Assembly: GCA_963846505.1 (NCBI GenBank)
Contig: CAWJWD010000006.1
Span: 310,001-374,000 of the forward strand
DNA length: 64,000 nt
Direction of reading: 5' to 3'
From: JACVRW01 sp963846505
Lineage (GTDB): Bacteria > Actinomycetota > Thermoleophilia > Solirubrobacterales > Thermoleophilaceae
Made by a program: the position numbers and the translations under genes
Shown here: positions 55,781-63,285 of the stretch, one piece after another
Layout of the letters: each line of letters begins with the position of its first letter
Numbering within the stretch: position 1 is the first letter of the stretch
The notes under the pieces: model-generated
The model's database searches: none
What the model saw: the letters and a program-made list of their open reading frames with translations, nothing else
Told to the model about the DNA's origin: nothing

Positions 55781-56529
55781 TACTCCTCTTCGCCTCCAGC
55801 CTCGGCCGGTTCCAGCTCGGCGGGCTTCTCGTAGGCCTCTGGGTTCTCCTCCTTGAGCTCCTCCAAGGCGGACTGCTCGGCGTCGGCACGCGCGCGCGCC
55901 TCCTCCTTGCGCTCCTCCTCGTGGGCCTCTTCCTCGGCCTCGAGGTCCTGGCCGGGAGCACCGCGCTTGGCGAACGGCATGCCGAGCTCGCGCAGCAGGA
56001 AGTACGCCTCTGCGTCGGTCTTGGCGCTCGTCGTGATCGTGACGTCGAGGCCGCGTACCTGGTCGATGGCGTCGTAGTCGATCTCCGGGAAGATGATCTG
56101 CTCGCGCACGCCCATCGAGTAGTTGCCGCGACCGTCGAAGGAACGCGGGTTGAGACCGCGGAAGTCCCGGATGCGCGGGATCGCGATCGACGTCAGACGG
56201 TCGAAGAACTCCCACATGTACGCCCGGCGCAGCGTCACGCTGACGCCGACGGGCATGCCGTCGCGCAGCTTGAACGCCGCGATCGACTTCTTGGCGCGCC
56301 GGACGCTCGGCTGCTGGCCGGCGATCGTCGCGAGCTGCTTGGTGGCGGCGTCGAAGGCGTTCGAGTCGGTCTTGGCCGCGCCGAGACCCATGTTGAGCGT
56401 GATCTTCTCCAGCCGCGGCACCTCCATCGCCGAGCCGTACTTGAAGCGATCCTGGAGGGCCTTGCGGACCTCCTGCTCGTAGCGGTCCTTGAGGCGCGGG
56501 GGCACGTTGGCCTGTGCGGTCGCGGCCAT
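55780..56529 (-). CDS. rplE: 50S ribosomal protein L5 with acidic C-terminal tail
   Basis: 249 residues. The L5 core is residues 1-190 (PRLEKITLNMGLGAAK, RGNYSMGVREQIIFPEIDYD), where L5 proteins normally end near ELGMPF. Beyond it about 60 residues are Glu/Ala-rich (EEEAHEEERKEEARARADAEQ and more). Binds 5S rRNA. The stop TAA shares an A with the rpsN ATG, so the tail is part of the natural gene, not a frame error. Confidence 0.95.
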   Translation of the reverse strand: MAATAQANVPPRLKDRYEQEVRKALQDRFKYGSAMEVPRLEKITLNMGLGAAKTDSNAFDAATKQLATIAGQQPSVRRAKKSIAAFKLRDGMPVGVSVTLRRAYMWEFFDRLTSIAIPRIRDFRGLNPRSFDGRGNYSMGVREQIIFPEIDYDAIDQVRGLDVTITTSAKTDAEAYFLLRELGMPFAKRGAPGQDLEAEEEAHEEERKEEARARADAEQSALEELKEENPEAYEKPAELEPAEAGGEEE

Positions 56530-56864
56530 CAGTCGATCTCCGCTCCGGACCGGCGCGCCACGCGCTTGCGCTGGCCGTCCTCGCGCTTGATGCCGACGCG
56601 GGTGGGATCGCCGGACTCGGGGTCGAGCAGCATCACGTTCGAGACGTGGATCGGCCCCTCGCTCTCGATGATCCCGCCGGTCGCGGCGTTCGCCATCTGG
56701 GTGTCCTGGAACACGCGCGGCTTGACGTGGCGCTTCTGGATGTTCATCCCCTCGACGAACACCTTCTCCCGCTTCGGGTCGACGCGCAGCACGCGGCCCG
56801 TGCGGCCCTTGTCCTTGCCGGCGATCACCTTGACCATGTCGTCGCGACGGATCCGGAGCGCCAT
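56529..56864 (-). CDS. rplX: 50S ribosomal protein L24
   Basis: 111 residues. DDMVKVIAGKDKGRTGRVLRV is the KOW motif; GMNIQKRHVKP and GGIIESEGPIHVSNVML complete the L24 pattern. Overlapping stop/start with rplE and rplN. Confidence 0.96.
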   Translation of the reverse strand: MALRIRRDDMVKVIAGKDKGRTGRVLRVDPKREKVFVEGMNIQKRHVKPRVFQDTQMANAATGGIIESEGPIHVSNVMLLDPESGDPTRVGIKREDGQRKRVARRSGAEID

Positions 56865-57232
56865 CAGAGCACCTCCGGCGCCAGCGAGACGATCTTCATG
56901 AAGTTGCGGTCGCGCAACTCGCGGGCGACCGGCCCGAAGATGCGCGTGCCACGCGGGTTGTTGCCCTGGTCGAGCAGCACCGCCGCGTTCTCGTCGAAGG
57001 CGATGTAGGTGCCGTCGTCGCGACCGAACTGCTTCTTCGTGCGCACCACGACGGCCTTGACGACCTCGCCCTTCTTGACCGATCCGTGCGGGATCGCCTG
57101 CTTGACGGTGCAGACGATGATGTCGCCGACACCGGCATAGCGGCGCTTCGAGCCGCCGGCGACGCGGATGCAGAGCACCTCGCGGGCGCCGGTGTTGTCG
57201 GCGATCTTGAGTCGGGACTCCTGCTGGATCAT
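56864..57232 (-). CDS. rplN: 50S ribosomal protein L14
   Basis: 122 residues, standard. MIQQESRLKIADNTGAREVLCI, the RVAGGSKRRYAGVGD loop and VFGPV-like FGPVARELRDRNFMKIVSLAPEVL end. Confidence 0.97.
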   Translation of the reverse strand: MIQQESRLKIADNTGAREVLCIRVAGGSKRRYAGVGDIIVCTVKQAIPHGSVKKGEVVKAVVVRTKKQFGRDDGTYIAFDENAAVLLDQGNNPRGTRIFGPVARELRDRNFMKIVSLAPEVL

Positions 57233-57942
57233 CGAGCACGCTCCATGACCTCGACCAGGCGCCAGCGCTTGGTGCGGGACAGCGGCCGGCTCTCGATCAC
57301 CCGCACGGTGTCCCCGAGGTGCGCCTCGTTGGACTCGTCGTGCGCGTGCAGCGTGGTGGAGTTGCGCACGATCTTCTTGTAGACGCGGTGACGGCGCGCC
57401 GTGTCGATGCGCACGATGATCGTCTTGTCGGCCTTGTCGGAGACGACGATGCCCTGACGCGTCTTCGCCCGGCCGGTGCCCTTGGGCTCCGGCGAGGGCT
57501 GCGGCGTGGCCGGGCCCTCGGAGCGACGGCGCTCGCGCTGCTTGGCGCGGTAGGCGCGGCGATGGGCGGCCTTGCGCGCACGCTGGGCCTCGCGCTCGGC
57601 GACGCGCTCCTCGATGGTGCGCGGCGAGTTCGCCTTGCCGGTGTGGGCCGAGCGCTTGCGCCTGCGACGTTCCTTGGGCGCGAGCTGCTCCGCCGGCTCG
57701 GCGTCGTCGTCGCTTGCGGCCGGAGCGCTGTCCGCAGCGGCCGGCGTCTCGGCGGGAACCTCCTCCGCGGGAGCGGGCTCCTCGGCGGGAGCCTCGTCCA
57801 CGGGAGCGGCCTCCTCCGGGGCTGCCTGCTCCGCGGCGGTCTCCTCCGCCGCAGGGGCCTCCTCCGCCGGGGCTGCAGCCTCGGCCGCCGCCTCCTCGGG
57901 CGTGGTCTGCTCCTCGTTCACGTTTTCCTCGTTCTCAGCCAT
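57229..57942 (-). CDS. rpsQ: 30S ribosomal protein S17 with long N-terminal extension
   Basis: 237 residues; S17 is normally about 80-90. The S17 domain is at the C-terminus (about 158-237: GIVVSDKADKTIIVRIDTARR, DTVRVIESRPLSRTKRWRLVEV). Residues 1-88 are Ala/Glu/Pro-rich and strongly acidic; 89-145 are strongly basic with helix-forming EERVAEREAQRARKAAHRRA. There is no internal Met before the core. ATG 57942 overlaps the rpmC stop, and the extended frame has no stops, so it is a natural fusion and not a shadow. Role of the extension unknown. Confidence 0.94.
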   Translation of the reverse strand: MAENEENVNEEQTTPEEAAAEAAAPAEEAPAAEETAAEQAAPEEAAPVDEAPAEEPAPAEEVPAETPAAADSAPAASDDDAEPAEQLAPKERRRRKRSAHTGKANSPRTIEERVAEREAQRARKAAHRRAYRAKQRERRRSEGPATPQPSPEPKGTGRAKTRQGIVVSDKADKTIIVRIDTARRHRVYKKIVRNSTTLHAHDESNEAHLGDTVRVIESRPLSRTKRWRLVEVMERAR

Positions 57943-58162
57943 TGCGCTTCTGCTTGCGGATCTCCGCCTCGACGTCGATGTCTCGTGTCCGGGCGACGGT
58001 CAGCCCGCGAGCGAGGTCCTTCTTGACTTGCTTCATCCGCGCCGTGTTCTCGAGCTGGCCGGTCGCGTGCTGGAAGCGGAGGTTGAACAGCTCCGTGCGC
58101 GCGCCCTCGACGAACTCCACGAGCGACAGGTCATCAAGGTTATGCACCGCGGTCGCCTTCAC
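57935..58162 (-). CDS. rpmC: 50S ribosomal protein L29
   Basis: 75 residues from GTG 58162 (KATAVHNLDDLSLVEFVEGARTELFNLRFQ), the L29 helix-hairpin followed by KQVKKDLARGLTVARTRDIDVE. Start overlaps the rplP stop (GTGA), end overlaps the rpsQ start by 8 bases. Confidence 0.94.
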   Translation of the reverse strand: MKATAVHNLDDLSLVEFVEGARTELFNLRFQHATGQLENTARMKQVKKDLARGLTVARTRDIDVEAEIRKQKRNG

Positions 58163-58581
58163 TGCTGGCCCGCTCCCTCGCGCAACACGAACTTCGTCTT
58201 GACGGGCAGCTTGTGACCGGCGAGGCGCATCGCCTCGCGCGCGAGATCCTCCGGCACGCCGGAGAGCTCGAACATCACGCGGCCGGGCTTGACCACGGCG
58301 ACCCAGCCCTCGGGCGAGCCCTTGCCCGAGCCCATACGGGTCTCGGCGGGCTTCTTCGTGTAGGGCTTGTCGGGGAAGATCGTGATCCAGACCTTGCCGC
58401 CGCGCTTGATCTTGCGCGTCATCGCGATACGAGCCGCCTCGATCTGGCGGTTCGTGATCCAGCCGCGCTCGAGCGTCTTCAGGCCGTACTCGCCGAATTC
58501 GACGCTCGTGTGCCCCTTCGAGAAGCCGGCGCGGCGCCCACGATGCTCCTTGCGCCACTTGACGCGCTTGGGCTGCAACAT
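58159..58581 (-). CDS. rplP: 50S ribosomal protein L16
   Basis: 140 residues. LQPKRVKWRKEHRGRRAG at the N-terminus, GSGKGSPEGWVAVVKPGRVMFEL and the KLPVKTKFV end are L16. Peptidyl-transferase-centre protein. Confidence 0.96.
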   Translation of the reverse strand: MLQPKRVKWRKEHRGRRAGFSKGHTSVEFGEYGLKTLERGWITNRQIEAARIAMTRKIKRGGKVWITIFPDKPYTKKPAETRMGSGKGSPEGWVAVVKPGRVMFELSGVPEDLAREAMRLAGHKLPVKTKFVLREGAGQQ

Positions 58582-59429
58582 CAGCGACCACCGCCCTGCG
58601 GGCCGCGCGGACCGCCACCGCCACGACCGCCGGGACCGCCGGGACCGCCACGGCCACCGGGACCGCGGCCACCGCCGGGCCCACGACCGCCGCCACCCGG
58701 GCCGCGACCGCCACCGGGACCGCCACGGCCACCCGGGCCGCGACCGCCGCCGGGACCGACCGCCTGCGGCGCCTCGAGCTCGGTGAGATCCTGCGCGAAG
58801 CCCTTGGGCATGATCTCGCCCTTGTTGACCCAGACCTTCACGCCGATGCGGCCGAAGGTGGTCTTGGCCTCGAAGAAGCCGTAGTCGATGTCGGCACGCA
58901 GCGTGTGCAACGGCACGCGGCCGTCCGAGTAGCCCTCGGTGCGCGCCATCTCCGCGCCGCCGAGGCGACCGGAGACCTGGATCTTCACGCCCTTGGCGCC
59001 GGAGCGCATGGCGCTCGTGAGCGCGCGCTTCATCGCGCGGCGGAAGGCGACGCGGTTCTGCAGCTGCTCGGCGATCGACTGGGCGACGAGCTTCGCGTCG
59101 AGCTCGGGCCGCTTGATCTCGAGGATGTTGACCTTGACGGCCTTGCCGGTCATCGCGTGGAGCTCCTTGCGCAGAGCGTCCACCTCCGAGCCGGACTTGC
59201 CGATCACGATCCCCGGTCGGGCCGTGTGGATGTTGACCTCGACCTCGTTCTTGTTCTTCTTGATCGTGATGTCGGACAGGCCCGCGTGCGCGAGCTTGCC
59301 GTCGATGTGATCCCGGATCTTGATGTCCTCCATCAAGTAGTCCGAGAACTCCTTCTCGTTGAACCAGGTCGACTTCCAGTCGTGGATGTAGCCGACCCGG
59401 AGAGCTTCGGGATGAACCTTCTGCCCCAC
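58581..59429 (-). CDS. rpsC: 30S ribosomal protein S3 with Gly/Arg/Pro-rich tail
   Basis: 282 residues. KH domain (RPGIVIGKSGSEVDALRKEL) and S3 C-terminal domain (RADIDYGFFEAKTTFGRIGVKVWVNKGE, in part) occupy 1-215. From about 225 to 282 the protein is almost only Gly, Arg and Pro in RGG/PGG repeats (GPGGGRGPGGRGG...). Such tails are typical of some actinobacterial S3 proteins but this one is long. The DNA here is a highly repetitive GC tract (about 58585-58760). Confidence 0.95.
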   Translation of the reverse strand: MGQKVHPEALRVGYIHDWKSTWFNEKEFSDYLMEDIKIRDHIDGKLAHAGLSDITIKKNKNEVEVNIHTARPGIVIGKSGSEVDALRKELHAMTGKAVKVNILEIKRPELDAKLVAQSIAEQLQNRVAFRRAMKRALTSAMRSGAKGVKIQVSGRLGGAEMARTEGYSDGRVPLHTLRADIDYGFFEAKTTFGRIGVKVWVNKGEIMPKGFAQDLTELEAPQAVGPGGGRGPGGRGGPGGGRGPGGGGRGPGGGRGPGGRGGPGGPGGRGGGGPRGPQGGGR

Positions 59430-59431
59430 GG

Positions 59432-60232
59432 CTACCTCCCGTTCCCTTCAGTCGTGACGAGCTCGATCGTCATGTGACTCGAGCGCTTGTTGATCTTGGT
59501 GGCGCGGCCCAGCGCGCGCGGCTGGAAGCGCTTGATCGTCGGACCCTCGTCCACGTAGGCCTTCTGGACGCGCAGCTCGTCGGGGCCGAGCTCGTAGTTG
59601 GCCTCGGCGTTCGCGATCGCCGAGTTCAGCAGCTTGAGGATGTCCGATGGAGACCGCACGCGGGGTGTGCAGCAGGATCGCGCGAGCGCGCTCGGCGTCC
59701 TTGCCGCGGATGTGGTCCATGACCAGGCGGGCCTTGCGCGGGGCGCTGCGCACGTACTTCGCGCGCGCGCTCATCACGACCGGACCCTCGGGCCGCGCGG
59801 CCCCGCCGCGACGCTGGCGACGAGCGCCGGTCTCGACCGAGCCGCGGCGCCGGCGGGGCGTCGACTTCTCGGCCTCTTCGGCGTCCTGCGCCTCGGCGGC
59901 AACGGCCTCGTCCTCGTGCTCGTCCTCGTCGGGAGCGTCCTCCGCGGCGCCTCGTCGTCCGCGGACTCGTCCTCGGCGGCAGCCTCGCCTCGGGGGCGGC
60001 CTCGACCTCGGCGGCCGCGTCGGCCTCGGCTTCCGCCACGGCCTCCTTCGCCTCGGCGTCGGCCTCGCGGACGTTGCCCTTGTTGGCGACGTCGTCGTCG
60101 GCCAGACCGGGCGATCAGCTCGGCCTTGGTGCCGCTCTTGGGCAGCCCGCGAGCCTCGAGCTCGGTCTTGAGCTCGTCGACCTTGAGCGACTCCCAGCCG
60201 CCCTCCGGCGGCGTGCGCATCTCGTCGGTCAC
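59432..60232 (-). CDS. rplV: 50S ribosomal protein L22 with N-terminal SAP domain and charged linker (frame breaks)
   Basis: GTG 60232 overlaps the rpsS stop (GTGA). Residues 16-42 fit a SAP motif (LKVDELKTELEARGL, then KSGTKAELIA). Next come an Ala/Glu/Asp-rich stretch (EADAEAKEAVAEAEADAA; EDESADDEA; DEDEHEDEAVAAEAQ) and a basic RRRRGS segment, then the L22 core from MSARAKYVRSAPRKARLV to HMTIELVTTEG. Frame breaks near 60106 and 59650 (extra base) and 59987 and 59950 (missing base). No stop is met in the corrected frame. Total about 265 residues against 110-130 normally. The alternative is a separate small SAP protein followed by L22 starting at GTG/ATG 59777/59774. Confidence 0.88.
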
Positions 60233-60507
60233 CGCATCCTCACCCGGTCGCCACCAGCGTGACCGCGGAAGGTCCGCGTGGGCGCGAACTCGCCCAGCTT
60301 GTGGCCGACCATCGTCTCGGACACGAACACGGGCACGTGCTTGCGACCGTCGTGAACGGCGATCGTGTGCCCGACCATCTCGGGGAAGATCGTGGACGTA
60401 CGCGACCAGGTCTTCACCATCTGCTTGCTGCCGGACTCGTTCATCGCCTCGATGCGCGCCAGCAGGCGCTCGTCGACGTACGGGCCCTTCTTGGACGAGC
60501 GCGACAT
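60229..60507 (-). CDS. rpsS: 30S ribosomal protein S19
   Basis: 92 residues. SRSSKKGPYVDERLLARIEAMNESG, then WSRTSTIFPEMVGHTIAVHDGRKHVPV, S19 hallmarks. Ends in GTGA overlap with the extended rplV, the key evidence that the extension is natural. Confidence 0.97.
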   Translation of the reverse strand: MSRSSKKGPYVDERLLARIEAMNESGSKQMVKTWSRTSTIFPEMVGHTIAVHDGRKHVPVFVSETMVGHKLGEFAPTRTFRGHAGGDRVRMR

Positions 60508-60508
60508 C

Positions 60509-61356
60509 CTAGCGCCTCCCCTTCTTCCCGCGGCGCCGGCCGCGCACGATGAACCGATCGGACGCCTTGCGCTTCTTGCGCGTGCGGTAGCCGAGCGTCG
60601 GCACGCCCCAGGGCGTCACCGGGTGGCCGCCGGGCGTGTGGTGAGCCTCGCCGCCGCCGTGCGGATGGTCGACCGGGTTCATCGCCACGCCGCGCGTGTG
60701 CGGGCGCTTGCCGCGATGACGCGAGCGGCCGGCCTTGCCCAGCTCGACGAGCTCGTGCTCGGCGTTGCCGAGCGCGCCGATGGTGGCGCGGCAGTCGGCC
60801 GGGACCTGGCGCATCTCGCTCGAGGGCAGGCGCAGCGTGGCGTACTTGCCCTCCTTGGCGACCAGCTGGATCGAGGTGCCGGCGGAGCGACCGAGCTGGC
60901 CGCCCTTGCCGGGCTGCAGCTCGACGTTGTGCACGACCGTGCCCGTAGGGATGTCGCGCAGCGCGAGGCAGTTGCCGGGCGCGATGTCCGCGCCGGTGCC
61001 CGGAGGAGACCGTGTCGCCGACCTTGATGCGTGCGGGCGCGAGGATGTAGCGCTTCTCGCCGTCCGCGTAGTGCAGCAGGGCGATGTGCGCGCTGCGGTT
61101 CGGGTCGTACTCGATCGCGGCGACCTTCGCCGGGCACGCCGTCCTTGAGGCGCTTGAAGTCGATCTTGCGGTACTTGCGCTTGGCGCCGCCGCCGCGATG
61201 GCGCGCGGTGACGCGGCCGTTGGCGTTGCGGCCGCCGGACTTGCGCAGGCCCTCGACGAGCGCCTTCTCGGGCTCGCTCTTGGTGACCGCCTCGTGCTGC
61301 AGCCAGGTGGCGAAGCGCCGGCCCGGCGAGGTCGGCTTGTGCTTCTTGATGGCCAT
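60509..61356 (-). CDS. rplB: 50S ribosomal protein L2 (two frame breaks)
   Basis: Begins AIKKHKPTSPGRRFATWLQHE and continues RHRGGGAKRKYRKIDFKRLKDGVP, then two extra bases, near 61133 and 61004, move the frame: AKVAAIEYDPNRSAHIALLHYADGEK and GTGADIAPGNCLALRDIPTG. The end has the conserved VAMNPVDHPHGGGE and RKRKASDRFIVRGR. About 282 residues corrected. Essential, so the breaks are errors. Confidence 0.95.
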
Positions 61357-61649
61357 CAGTCGATCTCCTGGCCCTCGAACAGCTCGATCGAGTCCTCGTG
61401 GTGCAGCGTCACGATCGCCTTCTTCCAGCGTCTGCGCTGCCCTCTGGTCCAACCGCGCTGCTTGGGCTTGGGCTTGACCCAGGCGGTGCGGACGCCGGTC
61501 ACGCGCACGCCGAAGATCTCCTCGACGGCGTGGCGGATCTGGGTCTTGTTCGCCCGCTCGTGCACGCGCAGCGTGTACTTGTTGGCAGCCAGCAGCGCGT
61601 AGGTCTTCTCCGAGATCACCGGCTCGATGATCACCTGGCGGGCGTTCAC
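61356..61649 (-). CDS. rplW: 50S ribosomal protein L23
   Basis: 97 residues from GTG 61649. NARQVIIEPVISEKTYALLAAN and FGVRVTGVRTAWVKPKPKQRG are L23. It lies at the exit tunnel where signal recognition particle docks. Overlapping starts and stops on both sides. Confidence 0.96.
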   Translation of the reverse strand: MNARQVIIEPVISEKTYALLAANKYTLRVHERANKTQIRHAVEEIFGVRVTGVRTAWVKPKPKQRGWTRGQRRRWKKAIVTLHHEDSIELFEGQEID

Positions 61650-62275
61650 TTCTTCACCGCCTTCGCGGTCAGCCGCTCGAGCGCGGCCTCGGAGACGACC
61701 AGGCGCCCCGCGCCGATCACGTCGGCCACGCCGACGTCCTCGACGTGGCGCACCGTCACGCGAGCGATGTTGCGGAAGGACTTGGCGCAGTTCTGCTCGT
61801 CGTTGGCGAGCACCACCAGGATGTTGCCGCGGCCTTCGAACTTCGCCAGCGCGGCGGCCGCCTCCTTGGTGGACGGCGCCTCGAACGCGGCGGCGTCCAC
61901 GGCGGCCAGCGAGGCACGCTCGGCGTGCACCGAGAGCGCTGCGCGCAGCGCGCGGCGCATCGCCTTGCGGTTGACCTTGACGGTGTAGCTGCGCGGCTTG
62001 GGACCGAAGGCCACGCCACCGCCGTAGCGGGTGGGCGACGGACTGAGCGCACCGACGCGCGCGCGGCCCGTGCCCTTCTGGCGCCAGGCCTTGGCACCGG
62101 TCATCGCGATCTCGCCGCGCGTCTTGGTCGAGGCGTTGCCGCTGCGGCGAGCCGCGAGCTCGGCGCGCACCGCCTCGTGCACGATCGGGCCGTGGAAGGT
62201 CTCGCCGAAGACGTCTGCGTCGAGTGCGAGCCCGCCCTGCTTGGAGCCGATGTAGGGAGCCTCGGCCGCCATCAC
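61646..62275 (-). CDS. rplD: 50S ribosomal protein L4
   Basis: About 209 residues from GTG 62275 (ATG 62272 is one codon later). SGNASTKTRGEIAMTGAKAWRQKGTGRARVG is the L4 loop near the exit tunnel (quoted in pieces), and the rest is family-typical. Overlaps the rplC stop. Confidence 0.96.
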   Translation of the reverse strand: MMAAEAPYIGSKQGGLALDADVFGETFHGPIVHEAVRAELAARRSGNASTKTRGEIAMTGAKAWRQKGTGRARVGALSPSPTRYGGGVAFGPKPRSYTVKVNRKAMRRALRAALSVHAERASLAAVDAAAFEAPSTKEAAAALAKFEGRGNILVVLANDEQNCAKSFRNIARVTVRHVEDVGVADVIGAGRLVVSEAALERLTAKAVKK

Positions 62276-62895
62276 GCGTCCGTCCTGATCTCGACCACGC
62301 TGCCCTTGGGGCCCGGCACGGAGCCGCGCACCAACAGCAGGTTCTCGTCGGGACGCACGTCCACGACCTCGAGGCCCTTCTGGGTCACGCGCTTGTTGCC
62401 CATCTGGCCCGGGCCGCGAATGCCCTTGAACACGCGCGCGGGATCCGCCGAGGCGCCGATCGAACCCGGGGCGCGCACGTTGTGCGAGCCGTGGGTGACC
62501 GGGCCGCGAGAGAAGTTGTGGCGCTTGACGGTGCCCTGGAAGCCCTTGCCCTTCGAGACGCCGGAGACCTTGACGGTCTGGCCCTTCTCGAAGACCGAGC
62601 CGACCTTCAGCTCGGCGCCGAGCTCCAGCTCTCCCGGCTCGCCGCGGAACTCGCAGAGGTGGCGCATCGGCCCGACGTCGGCCTTCTTCAGGTGGCCGAG
62701 CTCCGGGCGCGAGAGCTTCTTCTCGCGCACGGCGCCGAAGGCGATCTGGACCGCGTCGTAGCCGTCGCGGTCCTCGCGACGAATGCCGGTGACGAAGCAG
62801 GGACCGGCCTCGATCACGGTCACGCGCTCGACGTGCCCGTCCTCGGGGTCGAAGACCTGCGTCATGCCCAGCTTTCTTCCCAGCAGCCCGGCCAT
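62272..62895 (-). CDS. rplC: 50S ribosomal protein L3
   Basis: 207 residues. LLGRKLGMTQVFDPEDG at the N-terminus and FQGTVKRHNFSRGPVTHGSHN (in part) in the central extension that reaches the peptidyl-transferase centre. Stop and start overlap those of rplD and rpsJ. Confidence 0.97.
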   Translation of the reverse strand: MAGLLGRKLGMTQVFDPEDGHVERVTVIEAGPCFVTGIRREDRDGYDAVQIAFGAVREKKLSRPELGHLKKADVGPMRHLCEFRGEPGELELGAELKVGSVFEKGQTVKVSGVSKGKGFQGTVKRHNFSRGPVTHGSHNVRAPGSIGASADPARVFKGIRGPGQMGNKRVTQKGLEVVDVRPDENLLLVRGSVPGPKGSVVEIRTDA

Positions 62896-63218
62896 CAGAT
62901 CAGCTGAATTTGGATGTCGACGCCCGCCGGCAGGTGATCGAGGCGCTGCAGCGAGTCCACCGTCTTCGGGGTGGGCTGCAGGATGTCGATCAGCCGCTTG
63001 TGCGTGCGAATCTCGAAGTGCTCGCGGGAGTCCTTGTCCTTGAACGGGCTGCGGATCACGCAGTACACGTTCTTCTCGGTCGGAAGCGGGACGGGACCCG
63101 AGACGGTCGCGCCGGTGCGCGTCGCCGTCTCCACGATCTCCTTCGCCGCCGTCTCGATCGCCGAGTGGTCGTAGGCCTTGAGCCGGATGCGGATCTTGTT
63201 TTGCGTGAGCGTGGCCAT
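62895..63218 (-). CDS. rpsJ: 30S ribosomal protein S10
   Basis: 107 residues. IRIRLKAYDHSAIETAAKEIV and SREHFEIRTHKRLIDILQPTP, DLPAGVDIQIQL end. First gene of the S10 block; also the NusE antitermination factor. Separated from tuf by 67 bases containing a GC-rich hairpin. Confidence 0.97.
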   Translation of the reverse strand: MATLTQNKIRIRLKAYDHSAIETAAKEIVETATRTGATVSGPVPLPTEKNVYCVIRSPFKDKDSREHFEIRTHKRLIDILQPTPKTVDSLQRLDHLPAGVDIQIQLI

Positions 63219-63233
63219 GGTGAGGACAGAGTC

Positions 63234-63261
63234 GGGGGCGGGCCAGACTGCGCCCGCCCCC
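63234..63261 (-). terminator. GC-rich hairpin between tuf and rpsJ
   Basis: GGGGGCGGGC and GCCCGCCCCC form a 10-bp stem with an 8-base loop, 24 bases after the tuf stop on the minus strand, without a T-run. It could attenuate or process the transcript between tuf and the S10 block. Confidence 0.45.
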
Positions 63262-63285
63262 CGCAGGTCTCCTGTCGAGGAGTAC

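Noticed and set aside
57229..57942. Internal start giving a normal-length S17 with the extension as a chance open frame.
   Set aside because: No internal Met before the core, the ATG overlaps the rpmC stop, and composition is protein-like (acidic block then basic helix) rather than random.
58585..58760. Noncoding satellite repeat or CRISPR-like repeat.
   Set aside because: It is in frame with S3 and encodes its Gly/Arg/Pro tail, with the stop overlapping the rplP start.
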